Shown: positions 15,395-25,511, counted from the first letter of the stretch. The stretch: 64,000 bases of DNA from Methanoregula sp. PtaB.Bin085 (GCF_002067035.1 NZ_MVQB01000046.1:124001-188000), one strand, 5' to 3'. Numbers and translations are program-made. The notes: a model not told the origin generated them from the letters alone.

Positions 15395-16687
15395 ATGATG
15401 AAGATACTGGTTGTCGGCGGGGGCGGACGGGAGCACGCGATAGCTGCCGCCCTCAGCCGGAACACCTCGACTGCCATCTATTCGGTCATGGCAAAGCGGA
15501 ATCCCGGCATCGATGCCCTTGCAAAAAAAGTACTCCTCTGCAGGGAGACGGATGTCGGAACTGTCGTCGGTTTTGCACAGGGCAGCGGTGTGGAATATGC
15601 CTTCATCGGCCCGGAAGCCCCCCTCGAGGCCGGGATTGTCGATGCCCTCACGGCTGCCGGTATTCCGTGCATCGGCCCGACCCGGGCAGCAGCCCGGCTG
15701 GAGACCGACAAGGCGTTCTGCCGGGAGATGATGGATTCAAACCGGCTTGATGGCTGCCCGCTGTACCGGGTCTTCCACTCCGAAAGCGATGCTGTCCGGT
15801 TCATCGAAGGCTACGACGGTGATCTCGTGGTCAAGCCCATCGGCCTTACCGGGGGCAAAGGCGTCCGCATCATGGGCGAGCAGGTGGACCGCGCCGGTGC
15901 GATCGCGTATGCACGCTCGCTTGGCGGCAACGTCGTGCTGGAGGAACGCCTGCTGGGAGAGGAGTTCACGCTGCAGGCGTTTGTTGACGGGAAGCACCTC
16001 GTTCCGATGCCCCTTGTCCAGGACCACAAGCGGGCATTCGAGGGCGATACCGGCCCGAATACCGGGGGGATGGGATCGTACTCGATGCCGGACCACATGC
16101 TCCCGTTCGTTTCGAAGAAGGATTATTCCCGCGCGCTCGCAATCATGCAGTCGGTCGTGGCAGCGATGGATCGCATGGGAAGCCCTTACAGGGGCATCCT
16201 CTACGGTCAGTTCATGAACACCCTCCAGGGCCCCAGGGTGATTGAGTTCAATGCCCGGTTCGGCGATCCCGAGGCCATGAATGTCCTTTCCCTTCTCTCC
16301 TCTGACCTGACGGAGATCGTCTGCCGGATTGCCGAAGGAGCTCTCACACCATCATGCGCGACCTTCAAATCGCGGGCATCAGTCTGCAAGTACCTGGTGC
16401 CCAAAGGGTACCCGGATGCCCCGCACGCCGGCGATCCCATTACGATTCCGGAGAATCCCCGTGCCCTCCTGTATTACGCCAATGTCGAGAAGAACTCCGC
16501 GGGCAGCCTGAGCACCCTGACCTCACGGACGCTTGCCTACGTCGGGATCGGGGAGACGCTTGATGAAGCAGAGCACCATGCCGAGGAAGCCGCAGCCGGC
16601 GTGAAGGGCGAGGTGCGGTACCGGCGGGATATTGGCACACCCGCACTGCTTGAACGACGGATTACCCACATGAAGGAATTACGATGA
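15395..16687 (+). CDS. purD: Phosphoribosylamine-glycine ligase
   Basis: A 430-residue ATP-grasp ligase making glycinamide ribonucleotide in purine synthesis. Seen: N-terminal [12 protein letters not shown], the glycine loop [10 protein letters not shown], and [17 protein letters not shown] near the metal site. GTGGGATG precedes ATGATG; either ATG (15395 or 15398) is possible. Its last four bases overlap the argF start (ATGA), giving a carS-pyrE-purD-argF unit of mixed biosynthetic functions. Confidence 0.96.
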   Translation: MMKILVVGGGGREHAIAAALSRNTSTAIYSVMAKRNPGIDALAKKVLLCRETDVGTVVGFAQGSGVEYAFIGPEAPLEAGIVDALTAAGIPCIGPTRAAARLETDKAFCREMMDSNRLDGCPLYRVFHSESDAVRFIEGYDGDLVVKPIGLTGGKGVRIMGEQVDRAGAIAYARSLGGNVVLEERLLGEEFTLQAFVDGKHLVPMPLVQDHKRAFEGDTGPNTGGMGSYSMPDHMLPFVSKKDYSRALAIMQSVVAAMDRMGSPYRGILYGQFMNTLQGPRVIEFNARFGDPEAMNVLSLLSSDLTEIVCRIAEGALTPSCATFKSRASVCKYLVPKGYPDAPHAGDPITIPENPRALLYYANVEKNSAGSLSTLTSRTLAYVGIGETLDEAEHHAEEAAAGVKGEVRYRRDIGTPALLERRITHMKELR

Positions 16688-17595
16688 AAAAAGACTTTAT
16701 CTCTATCCTTGATATCAGCAAGGATGAACTCGAACGCATCATCACCGAAGCCGAGAAACTGAAACGGCAGAAAAAAGCCGGTGTTCCCCACGCGCTCCTG
16801 GCCGGAAAGACGCTCGCCATGATCTTTGAGAAGTCATCCACCCGCACCCATATCTCGTTCGAGGTCGGGATGAACGAACTGGGCGGCCACGCCCTCTTCC
16901 TCAATGCCCGGGACCTGCAGATCTGGCGGGGAGAGGAGATCCGGGACACTGCCCGTGCGGCCTCGCGGTACGTTTCGGCTATCATGATCCGGGCATACAA
17001 GCACAGCACGATCGAGGAATTCGCACAGTTTGCGACCATCCCGGTCATCAACGGGCTTTCGGATCTCGAACACCCATGCCAGCTGCTGGCTGACATCATG
17101 ACCATGAAAGAGCACTTCGGTTCCCTGGGGGACCTGAAGGTGGCATGGGTCGGGGACGGGAACAATGTATGCAACTCCCTGATCCTGTCCACGGTCCTGA
17201 CCGGCTCCAGCGTTACCGTTGCAACGCCGAAGGGTTATGAACCCGAGGACGCATTTGTCAGGAGGGCACGGGCCGAGGGGGGGAGCGTCACCCTTGTCAG
17301 GAAACCGGAAGATGCCGTGAAGGACGCTGACGTCATCGTCACCGATACATGGGTTTCCATGGGCGACGATGCCGAGAAAGACCAGCGGATGAAGGTATTC
17401 AAAAACTATACCGTGGACGGTCGGCTGATGCGCCTTGCATCCCCGGACGCACGGGTTTTGCACTGCCTCCCCGCCCACCGGGGCCAGGAGATCTCGGACG
17501 AGGTCATGGAAGGGGGTCAGAGCCTTGTCTGGGACGAGGCGGAGAACCGGCTCCATGCCCAGAAGGCACTGCTCGTGCGGCTGCTGAAGAAGTGA
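16684..17595 (+). CDS. argF: Ornithine carbamoyltransferase
   Basis: A 303-residue enzyme forming citrulline from ornithine and carbamoyl phosphate. The carbamoyl-phosphate site STRTHISFE (residues 52-60), HPCQLLADI, and the ornithine-site HCLPAHRG are all present. Carbamoyl phosphate would come from CarAB, also encoded in this window, and citrulline would be used by ArgG at 20.3 kb. It is the last gene of the run; a T-rich stretch follows the stop. Confidence 0.96.
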   Translation: MKKDFISILDISKDELERIITEAEKLKRQKKAGVPHALLAGKTLAMIFEKSSTRTHISFEVGMNELGGHALFLNARDLQIWRGEEIRDTARAASRYVSAIMIRAYKHSTIEEFAQFATIPVINGLSDLEHPCQLLADIMTMKEHFGSLGDLKVAWVGDGNNVCNSLILSTVLTGSSVTVATPKGYEPEDAFVRRARAEGGSVTLVRKPEDAVKDADVIVTDTWVSMGDDAEKDQRMKVFKNYTVDGRLMRLASPDARVLHCLPAHRGQEISDEVMEGGQSLVWDEAENRLHAQKALLVRLLKK

Positions 17596-17655
17596 GAACA
17601 GATAATTGTTTTTCGTTTGTTCTGTCCTGTTAAAAAAAAACAGCCATTGAACCCA

Positions 17656-17727
17656 GATGGGGGCTGATGCCCCAATATCCCCTGAATGACAGGTGCCGCC
17701 GCCCCCGCGGTGGCGTTCCCGCGGCAG
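17656..17727 (+). repeat. Structured intergenic repeat, copy C (diverged)
   Basis: It has the same order of elements as copy A: AGATGGGGGCTGATGCCCCA hairpin, a short C-rich spacer, then a GC helix (TGCCGC with GCGGCA) and a T-rich tail. Identity is lower than between A and B. It lies 81 bp from copy B in opposite orientation, making an inverted pair downstream of argF. Confidence 0.6.
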
Positions 17728-17808
17728 GTTTCACATTCTTTTTTCGGAACCGGTTATCTGCCCGGAGGAACATGGGAGGAACTCATGTGCGTACAACCGG
17801 TTATTGAC

Positions 17809-17883
17809 GCCGTCGCGGGGCGCCTTTCGGGGCGGCGGCCGTTCATCGCAAGCGGGGGTATGGGGGTCTCAACCCCCATCATT
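17809..17883 (-). repeat. Structured intergenic repeat, copy B
   Basis: On the plus strand it reads TGGGGGT-CTCA-ACCCCCA where copy A (reverse strand) reads TGGGGGC-ATCA-GCCCCCA: the closing C-G pair became T-A, a compensatory change. The second helix keeps CGGGGCGGCGGC with one C-to-T change that still allows G-U pairing. It lies in a convergent intergenic region, as copy A does. Confidence 0.75.
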
Positions 17884-17953
17884 GATTTTTAAAAGATTAT
17901 ACCGAACAGAAAATCGATTCCCTCTTTTTTTTAAAAAGGTGAAGAACAGGAGG

Positions 17954-18202
17954 TTATTTCTCGATAAATTTCCGGAGCTCGTCCTTCATGTATTTCTCGA
18001 CTTCCTGAACGACCTCGAGTTTTCCCCTGAACGCGAGGAGGTTGCGTTCGTCACCTTCCATGTTGGCAAAGGAGAGTTTCTCCTTGCGCTCAACGACTTT
18101 CACCTTGAATTTTTTCGTGATATCGACAATGATCGTCTGCGGTACGCCTGGCGGGACGAGGACATCGTAGAGCTGCTCATCAGCGTTGTTTTTGTCGGTC
18201 AT
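17954..18202 (-). CDS. Conserved hypothetical protein downstream of methanogenesis marker 14
   Basis: An 82-residue soluble protein, acidic at the N-terminus (MTDKNNADEQLYDVLVPPGV), then a beta-strand-like TIIVDITKKFKVKVVERKE and a C-terminal helix KLEVVQEVEKYMKDELRKF. No cysteine or metal motif is present. It starts 12 bp after the marker 14 stop, so the two are very likely co-transcribed and may share a role specific to methanogens. I do not recognise a named family. Confidence 0.8.
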   Translation of the reverse strand: MTDKNNADEQLYDVLVPPGVPQTIIVDITKKFKVKVVERKEKLSFANMEGDERNLLAFRGKLEVVQEVEKYMKDELRKFIEK

Positions 18203-18214
18203 GATGCACCGGTA

Positions 18215-19714
18215 TTACTTTCCTATTTTGATGCGCCGGCTCATAATACATGGGCCCCCGCGGACGCCCCCGATGGGATTCTTCGGCTTGCCAAGCGAGT
18301 TCATGCACCGCCCCATGAGCGCAGCGCCCCGGGCGAGCCCGTCGTCGACAAAGACAACGTGATTGACCGGGTCATCGAAGAGCTTGCGCTCTATGATGCC
18401 GTCAAGGATGTACTCCGGTTTCCTCCCGGAGATTGCAGCCCTGCCGGTGAAACCGATGGATGAGTTTTTGAACACGAGGTTCTGTTCGACTGCCACATCG
18501 ATGAGGCGCAGCGCCATCCGGGCGCAGATCCGGTCCACGACCTCATTCAGCGTCGCAAGGTTGTAGCCCTTGTGGATCTCGGTCCCGATGGCAAGGAGAT
18601 CCTCAAGCCTGCTGCTGTTCACGCCCACATCGCAGCCGATCATGGCTATGCCGGATTCCATTGCCAGCTTTGCATTGACCGGCACCCGGCCGAAACGATC
18701 GCGATCCGGAGGAACGATCCGGATATCGATCAGTTCATGGGCCCGGTTGACGAAATCGTCGATTACCCTGCGGTTCCCCCCGGAGAAAATACCGCCGCTT
18801 ACGCTGTGCTCGCCAAAGATATCGAGTGCAGTCCCCGTTCGCGCCCTGACAAGGCCGGTCCCCCGCACGATCGCATCCGGGACTGCCCCGGCAAGCCCGC
18901 AGAAGTTCCCGACTGTCTTTGCAAACGGGTTGGGAGCGTCCTTGGCTACATCGCTTGTTATCCTTCCGTCAAGGGTTGTACCGAAGTCGATGGAGACACA
19001 GGGATTGCGGAAATCGACCGGTGTCCACTTGGCGCCTTCCTTGATCCCCGCCATGGCAAGCTCGCCTTCCATCTCGTTTGCCACCATCTCGACACCGGTC
19101 GATCCGACCGGCGGGATAACCCCCGCAACTGCTCCGACAAAGACGACCTTGTCGGCATAACTATACGGCTGGAGTTTCTCCGGCTGGTTCTCCTTGGACA
19201 TCGGAGGAGTCATCTTCCGCGGCGGGACGCCGGCGATGAGGCATCCGTTTGCAAGAGCGATGACAAAGTCCCCCACCTGGTCCGGCGAATCCATCTCGGC
19301 AACGACACCAGTACTCCGTACGACGAAATCAAGTTCCTTTATAACATCAAGGTGGGCGTCGCGGTGGGCTTTTAAGAGGGTATCGCGGACAAGGTCGGTA
19401 ACAGCCTCCCGGGTCAGCTCAGTTCCGTCCAGTGTTGCGCCAAAGACTGTTTCGCCGGGTTTCGGGGGCCGGATATCACGGCTCATGCTGACGGTCTTGT
19501 TGATGACATACGACATCCCGGTCTCGAGGTTGACGCCGGTGAGGATGCACTTCGTTGTCGTGTTCCCCATCTCGACGGATGCGACGATGAAATAGGGTTT
19601 GTTCTTGTACTCGGGGATATTCATACCGGGCCCGTGTATCAGGGATGGCGGCGGGGGACTTTCAACGATGTGGGGTTTGGGTTTGGTAAACCGTGAGAAA
19701 AAGCCCTGCAACAT
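18215..19714 (-). CDS. Methanogenesis marker protein 14
   Basis: A 499-residue protein of the methanogen-restricted marker 14 family. It contains ASKHA/activase-like nucleotide-binding signatures: an early VASVEMGNTTTKCILTG phosphate-1-like loop and a later VSIDFGTTLDGRI. This suggests an ATP-dependent activator or maturation role, possibly for a methanogenesis enzyme; that is inference, since the family is known by its distribution rather than by assay. The start at 19714 is the longest; an ATG at 19624 (MNIPEYKNKPYFIV) is a shorter alternative. Only one pair of neighbouring genes is linked: the small protein immediately downstream. Confidence 0.82.
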   Translation of the reverse strand: MLQGFFSRFTKPKPHIVESPPPPSLIHGPGMNIPEYKNKPYFIVASVEMGNTTTKCILTGVNLETGMSYVINKTVSMSRDIRPPKPGETVFGATLDGTELTREAVTDLVRDTLLKAHRDAHLDVIKELDFVVRSTGVVAEMDSPDQVGDFVIALANGCLIAGVPPRKMTPPMSKENQPEKLQPYSYADKVVFVGAVAGVIPPVGSTGVEMVANEMEGELAMAGIKEGAKWTPVDFRNPCVSIDFGTTLDGRITSDVAKDAPNPFAKTVGNFCGLAGAVPDAIVRGTGLVRARTGTALDIFGEHSVSGGIFSGGNRRVIDDFVNRAHELIDIRIVPPDRDRFGRVPVNAKLAMESGIAMIGCDVGVNSSRLEDLLAIGTEIHKGYNLATLNEVVDRICARMALRLIDVAVEQNLVFKNSSIGFTGRAAISGRKPEYILDGIIERKLFDDPVNHVVFVDDGLARGAALMGRCMNSLGKPKNPIGGVRGGPCIMSRRIKIGK

Positions 19715-19907
19715 TATACCCGGATTGTACGTCTTGCAATCCTTAACGCTTTCTATTCATTCCGCGACTCCTTCCGTGGTTTCCCGTGCAGTCGGCGATC
19801 CCTTCCGACATTATTTCCGCGGAGGAACGGTGGCCTGCCATAAATACTATTATGAGGGGCAAGCTATGCAATGCTGCGGCGCGATATGCCGCAATGAGGT
19901 GATGGTG

Positions 19908-20312
19908 ATGGTAACGCTGACCAGGGATATGAAAGACCTGTTTGCCAGAATAAAACTCTTTCCCGTTGCAACGGCGTCGAAAAAGGGGGTTCCCCATGTC
20001 ACCCCGATCGCGTTCGTCTCCCTTGTCAGGGACGATACGATCTGGCTTGCAGACAATTACATGTCCAAGACTCTTGCGAATATCCGTGAGAATCCGTTCC
20101 TTGCCCTCTACCTGTACGACGCAGACAGCAAAAAGTGCTGCCAGATCCATGGCAGGGTTGAGGTGAAAACCACCGGTACGGACTACGAGGCAATGAAAAA
20201 GATGGTCCTGGATAAAAAGCCCGGTCTCCCGGCAAAATCGCTGCTCGTTATGACGATTACTGATGTATATGACTGCATGCCCGGCCCCGGGGCCGGAAAA
20301 AAGGTACTTTAA
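19908..20312 (+). CDS. Pyridoxamine 5'-phosphate oxidase-like flavin-binding protein
   Basis: A 134-residue split-barrel protein: FPVATASKKGVPHVTPIAFV, IWLADNYMSKTLANIRENP and a C-terminal IHGRVEVKTTG match the PNPOx-like FMN-binding family. Such small members act as flavin reductases or in unknown redox steps; the substrate cannot be read from sequence. GAGGTG at 19896-19901 is six bases before the ATG at 19908, so this start is preferred over 19902. A TATA-like ATAAATACTATTATG lies near 19841-19855. Confidence 0.85.
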   Translation: MVTLTRDMKDLFARIKLFPVATASKKGVPHVTPIAFVSLVRDDTIWLADNYMSKTLANIRENPFLALYLYDADSKKCCQIHGRVEVKTTGTDYEAMKKMVLDKKPGLPAKSLLVMTITDVYDCMPGPGAGKKVL

Positions 20313-20316
20313 TTTT

Positions 20317-21513
20317 TTATTTCCGTTTCTTCTCCTGCAGCTTCCTGACCATGCGGGCCTGGATGCCGAAGTACTGGGAGACGCCGATTGCATGGCACTG
20401 GTCGATTGATGCACTGTCAAAGGAGACCATTTCGCTTGAATAGACCGCACACGGGGAACTCCTGCCAAGAACCCGTACGGTTCCTTTGTAGAGTTCGAGG
20501 TCGACCTTTCCGTTCACCCGCTTCTGGGTAGTATCGATGAATGCGTTGAGGTCAGCATACAGCGGTTCGTACACCAGCCCCTTGTATGCAAGTTCGGACC
20601 ACTTGTCATCAACCATCCTCTTGAAGACCAGCTCCTGCCGGGTGAGGACGAGGGCCTCGAGATCGCGGTGTGCGGCAAGGATGACGGTTGCGGCGGGGTG
20701 CTCGTAATTCTCCCGTGCCTTGAGTCCGAGGATGCGATCCTCGATCATGTCGTTGCGACCGATCCCGTGCTTTCCGGCAACCTGGTTCAGTTTCTGGATC
20801 AGTGCATACCCTTCCATCTTCTTCCCGTTGATCGCAACAGGGATTCCTGCCTTGAAGGTGAGTGACAGAATCTCTGGCTTTGCCGGGGCCTTCTCCGGTG
20901 AAACGGTCCAGAGGTAGATCTCCTCCGGGGGGTGGTATGCGGGATTCTCGAGTTCGCCTCCCTCGATGCTCCGGCTCCAGCAGTTCTCGTCCATGCTCCA
21001 CGGCTTGTCCTTCTTCACCGGGACCGGTATTTTATGCTTCTTTGCATAATCGATCTCCCAGTCACGGGTAAGGTTCAGTTCCCGGATTGGTGCAACGACC
21101 TCAAGACCTGCCCCCCGGATGATGAAGTCGAACCGGAGCTGGTCGTTTCCCTTCCCTGTGCAGCCGTGGCCTATCGCTTTTGCGCCCTCTTTTCTGGCAA
21201 TCTTCACGACCTCCTCAGCGATAAGGGGCCGGGCAAGGGATGTCCCCATCGGGTAGCCTTCGTACGACCCGTTGGCCTTAATCGCCGGGAAAATATGTTC
21301 CCTGACGAATTTCTCCCTGGCATCGATGGTATAATGGCGGTCAGCCAGTTTCTTTCCTTTCGCAGTCGCCACATCGATCTCTTCATCGCGCTGGCCGACA
21401 TGCACCGCAACGGTCACGACACGGTCGAACCCGTACCGTTCCTTCAGGAGCGGGATGCAGATGGAGGTATCGAGGCCCCCGGAATACGCAAGAACGATTG
21501 TACCTTTTCCCAT
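20317..21513 (-). CDS. argG: Argininosuccinate synthase
   Basis: A 398-residue enzyme that condenses citrulline and aspartate using ATP. The PP-loop is [10 protein letters not shown] at residues 6-15, followed by [16 protein letters not shown] and [23 protein letters not shown] before the ATG at 21513 supports this start over an upstream in-frame extension. It converges on the flavin-binding gene with only 4 bp between stops. With argF at 16.7 kb it supplies the last steps but one of arginine synthesis. Confidence 0.96.
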   Translation of the reverse strand: MGKGTIVLAYSGGLDTSICIPLLKERYGFDRVVTVAVHVGQRDEEIDVATAKGKKLADRHYTIDAREKFVREHIFPAIKANGSYEGYPMGTSLARPLIAEEVVKIARKEGAKAIGHGCTGKGNDQLRFDFIIRGAGLEVVAPIRELNLTRDWEIDYAKKHKIPVPVKKDKPWSMDENCWSRSIEGGELENPAYHPPEEIYLWTVSPEKAPAKPEILSLTFKAGIPVAINGKKMEGYALIQKLNQVAGKHGIGRNDMIEDRILGLKARENYEHPAATVILAAHRDLEALVLTRQELVFKRMVDDKWSELAYKGLVYEPLYADLNAFIDTTQKRVNGKVDLELYKGTVRVLGRSSPCAVYSSEMVSFDSASIDQCHAIGVSQYFGIQARMVRKLQEKKRK

Positions 21514-21697
21514 GATGGTTCTCCTCTTGGTTTTTCCTTTAGTACTAAGCGGTTGTGGCATATATGTTCAGGGTGAGAGAATGGCCCGCCAGATGCGGAA
21601 CCGTTTCACCGGGGTCCTGAATCAGAACTTCCCGATATTCAAAGAACAAAAAATAGTTGTTCAGGCAATGGATCCTGAACCACCGGATATTGCCTGT

Positions 21698-22204
21698 TTA
21701 CTTGGTGACGATAAGTTTACAGTCCATTTCCTGCTGGAAGACGGTCTTGTAGTCGTAGGCACCCTCTTTGTCGAAGATGACTTCCAGGGGTTTGCCGTAT
21801 TCGACAGTCACGGTGTCCATACCGCCGAAGTAGGCGCCGGTCTGCATGTTGATTGCCTGGACGCCATGGGGCTTGAACTCGTCAGCGTTGACCCAGATAA
21901 CCTTCGTTCCTTCCTTGACATAGACAATTGACGGATCGGGGGTGATCGTCAGGTCGTTGTTGAAGGTGAACGTGAATGTCGGCCGGGGTGTTGGGGTGGG
22001 GGTCGGCGTTGCATTCGGGGTTTCGTTAACGACAACCACGACAACTTCCGTGGTCGGGACTGTTGTCGGGGCAGCCGTCGTCACGACGGTTGTCGGAGCA
22101 GGCGTGGGAGTTGCTGTGGCCACGGGTGCTGCAGGCTGGGATGTGCATCCCGCGAGCAGGATCCCGACAAACAGGATTGCGAGAACAACAAAAAATTTCT
22201 TCAT
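21698..22204 (-). CDS. Lipoprotein with degenerate cupredoxin-like domain
   Basis: A 168-residue protein. Residues 1-19 form a signal peptide ending in a lipobox (LLAGC, Cys20). A Thr/Pro/Ala-rich linker (about 22-75) precedes a cupredoxin-like beta domain (about 76-168). One copper-ligand-like His113 (KPHGV) and Met160 remain, but the cysteine and second histidine of the usual Y-x-C-x2-H-x2-M loop are replaced (Thr154, Gln157). A type 1 copper site is therefore unlikely. The ATG at 22204 lies about 25 bases after a TATA box and has no ribosome-binding site, so the message is probably leaderless. Confidence 0.8.
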   Translation of the reverse strand: MKKFFVVLAILFVGILLAGCTSQPAAPVATATPTPAPTTVVTTAAPTTVPTTEVVVVVVNETPNATPTPTPTPRPTFTFTFNNDLTITPDPSIVYVKEGTKVIWVNADEFKPHGVQAINMQTGAYFGGMDTVTVEYGKPLEVIFDKEGAYDYKTVFQQEMDCKLIVTK

Positions 22205-22224
22205 GCATCTTTTTTTGTTATTTC

Positions 22225-22235
22225 GGTATATAAGC
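22225..22235 (-). promoter_or_regulatory. TATA box of the cupredoxin-like lipoprotein gene
   Basis: On the reverse strand GCTTATATACC lies 21-31 bases before the ATG, the spacing expected for a leaderless archaeal transcript. Confidence 0.65.
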
Positions 22236-22343
22236 ATATTCAATTTTTTTGGCCCGGAATCACTGGATAAACGGTCCTGCAATCCCGGCCCGCGGATGGT
22301 TCCATGCCGGGAAAAAGGGTATTAATCGGGTTTTCCGTCGTAA

Positions 22344-25300
22344 TTACTTCAGATAATGGCTGATTGGCTCAAGCGTCATCTTCTCGCGCTTCACTGCGTC
22401 AATGGCGAGCGCTGCTGCCCGCGCTGCCTGAAGGGTCGTAATATAGGGGATCTGGAAGTCCACTGCCGCACGCATGATCTGGTAGTGGTCCTCCCGCGAT
22501 TTTTTATCCTGCGGGGTGTTGATGATGAGCCGGATCTCGCCGTGCCGCATCATGTCCAGGACATTGGGGGAGCCTTCCTGCACCTTGCGGACAAGGTTTG
22601 CTTCGATTCCGGCCTCGTGCAGGTAGTCGACCGTACCTTCCGTGCCGTACAGGATGAGCCCCAGATCCCGCAGTTTCCGCGCGATGGGGATGACATCATT
22701 TTTCTGCTCCATGTTGACCGAGATGAAGATGTTGCCCTTGAGCGGGAGCTCGTTGTCTGCCGAGATGCAGGCCTTGTAGAACGCAAGCCCGAAATCGTAG
22801 TCGATGCCCATGACCTCCCCGGTGCTCTTCATCTCGGGGCCGAGCATGGTGTCGACACCGGCAAGCTTGTTGAACGGAAGCAGGACTTCCTTGACGGCAA
22901 CATGGTCTATCTCCCGTTCGCTGTACCCCAGATCTTTCAGCCTCCTGCCGATCATGACCTTTGCTGCAATCTTCGCTATGGGGATGCCGGTTGCTTTCGA
23001 GACAAAAGGCACTGTGCGGCTTGCCCGCGGGTTGGCCTCGAGGATGTAGACAATGTTGTCCTTGACTGCCATCTGGAGGTTGACGAGGCCGATGACTCCG
23101 AGTCCCAGTGCGAGTTTCCGGGTGTATTCCCTGACCGTATCGATGACCCCGGGCGGAAGGGACTGGGTGGGTATGACACAGGCCGAATCCCCCGAATGGA
23201 TGCCGGCCTGCTCGATGTGTTCCATGATGCCGCCGATCAGGACCTCTTTGCCATCGCAGACAGCGTCGACATCCAGTTCGATCGCATTCTGGAGGTATGA
23301 GTCGATCAGGACCGGGTGGTTCCTGCTGACGCGGACTGCCTCCTTCATGTAGGTCTCGAGCTCGCGTTCGTCATGGACGATCTCCATGGCACGCCCCCCG
23401 AGGACATATGACGGGCGGACCAGGACGGGGTACCCGATCTGCTCAGCCTTCTTCTTTGCCTCTGCTTCCGAGTATGCCGAGGTATTGGCCGGGCAGGGGA
23501 TCTTCAGTTTCTTTAAAAGGAGGCTGAACCGGTCGCGATCTTCGGCGATATCCATGGCATCAGGGCTCGTGCCGAGGATCCGGGTTTTCAGGCCGAGCCG
23601 TTGTATCTCCTGCTCGATGGGAACGGCAAGGTTGACGGCATTCTGGCCGCCGAACTGTACCATGACGCCGTAATAACCGTCTTTTTTCAGGATATTCACG
23701 ACATCCTCGAGCTGCATGGGCTCGAAGAAGAGCCGGTCGGAGGTGTCGAAGTCCGTGGAGACGGTCTCCGGGTTGTTGTTGACGATGTGGACCTCGATGC
23801 CCTCTTCTTCCCTCAGGGCCTGGACGGCGTGGACGGTGCAGTAATCGAACTCGATGCCCTGCCCGATCCGGATCGGCCCGGATCCGAGGATGAGCACCTT
23901 CTTTGTGTCTGTTGGCACAATCTCGCAGACGGGTTCGCAGGTGGAATAGAAGTACGGCGTATTTGCCGGGAACTCGGCTGCGCAGGTGTCGACCATCTTG
24001 TAGGCGGGAGCCGGGACGATCCTCTCGATCTCCTCCGGTTTCCTGCCGGTGATCTGTACGATCTCTGCTGTAGAGAACCCGTACCGCTTCGCGCAGAGGA
24101 TCTCGTCATCGCTGTCGGGGGCCGCTGCAAGGCGCTTCTCCATGTCCACGATATTTTTGATCTTTTCGAGGAAGAACGGGGTGATGGACGTGAGCTGGAC
24201 GATTTCGTCAACGGTCATCCCCAGCCGGATGGCGTCAAACAGGCAGTGGAACCGCTCGTCCGTGGGCCTTGACAGGATCATACGGATCTCGCTCGGGCTG
24301 GTGTGGGTCTGGACATCGGTATCGAGCGACCGCTTGGCCTTCATGAACGCCTCCTCGATCGTCCTCCCGATAGCCATGACCTCACCGGTGCTCTTCATCG
24401 CGGTGGAGAGCGTCCGGTCGGCCCCCTTGAATTTGTCGAACGGCCAGCGGGGGACCTTGACCACGATGTAGTCGATGGCCGGCTCAAAGGATGCCGGGGT
24501 GCAGCCGGTTACGGTATTGGTGATCTCGTCGAGGCGGAGGCCGATGGCGATCTTGGCTGCCACCCGGGCGATCGGGTAACCGGTGGCTTTCGAGGCAAGT
24601 GCTGACGAACGCGATACGCGGGGGTTGACCTCGATGACACGGTAATCACCGTTCCGGAATGCGAACTGGATGTTGCATCCTCCCTGCACATCGAGCGCCC
24701 GGATAATCTTGATGGCGGCGCTGCGCATGGTCTGGAACTCGTCGTCGCGGAGCGTGAGGATCGGGGCGACGACAACACTCTCGCCAGTATGGATGCCCAT
24801 CGGGTCAACGTTCTCCATACCGCAGATGATGATACAGGTGTCAGCGGAGTCACGCATGACCTCGAACTCGATCTCCTTCCAGCCGAGCACGCTCTCCTCG
24901 ATCAGGACCTGGTGGATGCGGGAGCGGGAGAGCCCCAGTTCCACGATACGAAGGAGTTCTTCGCGGGTCCTGGCGATACCGCCTCCGGCACCACCGAGCG
25001 TGTACGCCGGGCGGACAACCGCGGGGAGACCTACTGCGTTGATCGCCTCTTCAATCTGGGTCAGGCTCGTCAGGATAATGCTCTTTGGTACCGGCTCACC
25101 GATCTCCATCATGAGGCTGCGGAACTTCTCCCGGTCCTCGCCTTTGTAGATCGCCTCGAGCGGGGTGCCGAGGATCTCGACATCTTTTAACGCCCCCTTC
25201 TCGGCGAGTTCCGCGGTCATGTTCAGGCCGGTCTGGCCGCCCATGCCGGAGAGGATGCCGTCGGGCTTCTCCTTCTCAATGATCTTTGCGATGATGTCTG

Positions 25301-25511
25301 ACCGGAGGGGTTCGATATAGATTGTCTCCGCCATCCCGGGATCGGTCTGGATGGTAGCCGGATTCGAGTTGACCAGGACGACCTCGACGCCCTCCTCCCG
25401 CATTGCGCGGCATGCCTGAGACCCGGAAAAGTCGAACTCTGCAGCCTGCCCGATCTGGATCGGTCCTGACCCGATGATCAGGACTTTTCTGATGTGCGCC
25501 TTCTTGGGCAT
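22344..25511 (-). CDS. carB: Carbamoyl-phosphate synthase large subunit
   Basis: A 1055-residue single-chain large subunit with two homologous ATP-grasp halves (GSGPIQIGQAAEFDFSGSQ near the start and GSGPIRIGQGIEFDYCTVHA near residue 550) and a C-terminal regulatory MGS-like domain (ILYGTEGTVDYLHEAGI). Some archaea split this protein into two genes; here it is intact. It makes carbamoyl phosphate for both pyrimidines (pyrC, pyrE here) and arginine (argF here). Its ATG overlaps the carA stop (TAATG). Confidence 0.97.
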   Translation of the reverse strand: MPKKAHIRKVLIIGSGPIQIGQAAEFDFSGSQACRAMREEGVEVVLVNSNPATIQTDPGMAETIYIEPLRSDIIAKIIEKEKPDGILSGMGGQTGLNMTAELAEKGALKDVEILGTPLEAIYKGEDREKFRSLMMEIGEPVPKSIILTSLTQIEEAINAVGLPAVVRPAYTLGGAGGGIARTREELLRIVELGLSRSRIHQVLIEESVLGWKEIEFEVMRDSADTCIIICGMENVDPMGIHTGESVVVAPILTLRDDEFQTMRSAAIKIIRALDVQGGCNIQFAFRNGDYRVIEVNPRVSRSSALASKATGYPIARVAAKIAIGLRLDEITNTVTGCTPASFEPAIDYIVVKVPRWPFDKFKGADRTLSTAMKSTGEVMAIGRTIEEAFMKAKRSLDTDVQTHTSPSEIRMILSRPTDERFHCLFDAIRLGMTVDEIVQLTSITPFFLEKIKNIVDMEKRLAAAPDSDDEILCAKRYGFSTAEIVQITGRKPEEIERIVPAPAYKMVDTCAAEFPANTPYFYSTCEPVCEIVPTDTKKVLILGSGPIRIGQGIEFDYCTVHAVQALREEEGIEVHIVNNNPETVSTDFDTSDRLFFEPMQLEDVVNILKKDGYYGVMVQFGGQNAVNLAVPIEQEIQRLGLKTRILGTSPDAMDIAEDRDRFSLLLKKLKIPCPANTSAYSEAEAKKKAEQIGYPVLVRPSYVLGGRAMEIVHDERELETYMKEAVRVSRNHPVLIDSYLQNAIELDVDAVCDGKEVLIGGIMEHIEQAGIHSGDSACVIPTQSLPPGVIDTVREYTRKLALGLGVIGLVNLQMAVKDNIVYILEANPRASRTVPFVSKATGIPIAKIAAKVMIGRRLKDLGYSEREIDHVAVKEVLLPFNKLAGVDTMLGPEMKSTGEVMGIDYDFGLAFYKACISADNELPLKGNIFISVNMEQKNDVIPIARKLRDLGLILYGTEGTVDYLHEAGIEANLVRKVQEGSPNVLDMMRHGEIRLIINTPQDKKSREDHYQIMRAAVDFQIPYITTLQAARAAALAIDAVKREKMTLEPISHYLK

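Larger units (their letters stand above)
17596..17953. other. Convergent intergenic region holding the inverted repeat pair
   Basis: This 358-bp gap between argF and the convergent 82-residue gene contains repeat copies C and B, a T-rich end after argF (TTGTTTTTCG near 17607) and oligo(T) runs on either strand near 17924-17935 that could terminate both genes. A 35-codon frame at 17785-17892 with GGGAGGA upstream exists but lies over repeat B and is not supported as a gene. Confidence 0.6.

Noticed and set aside
17785-17892. A 35-codon reading frame with GGGAGGA ribosome-binding site inside the intergenic repeat region
   Set aside because: The related frame in copy A differs mainly by first- and second-position changes and by compensatory stem changes, so structure rather than protein explains the conservation.
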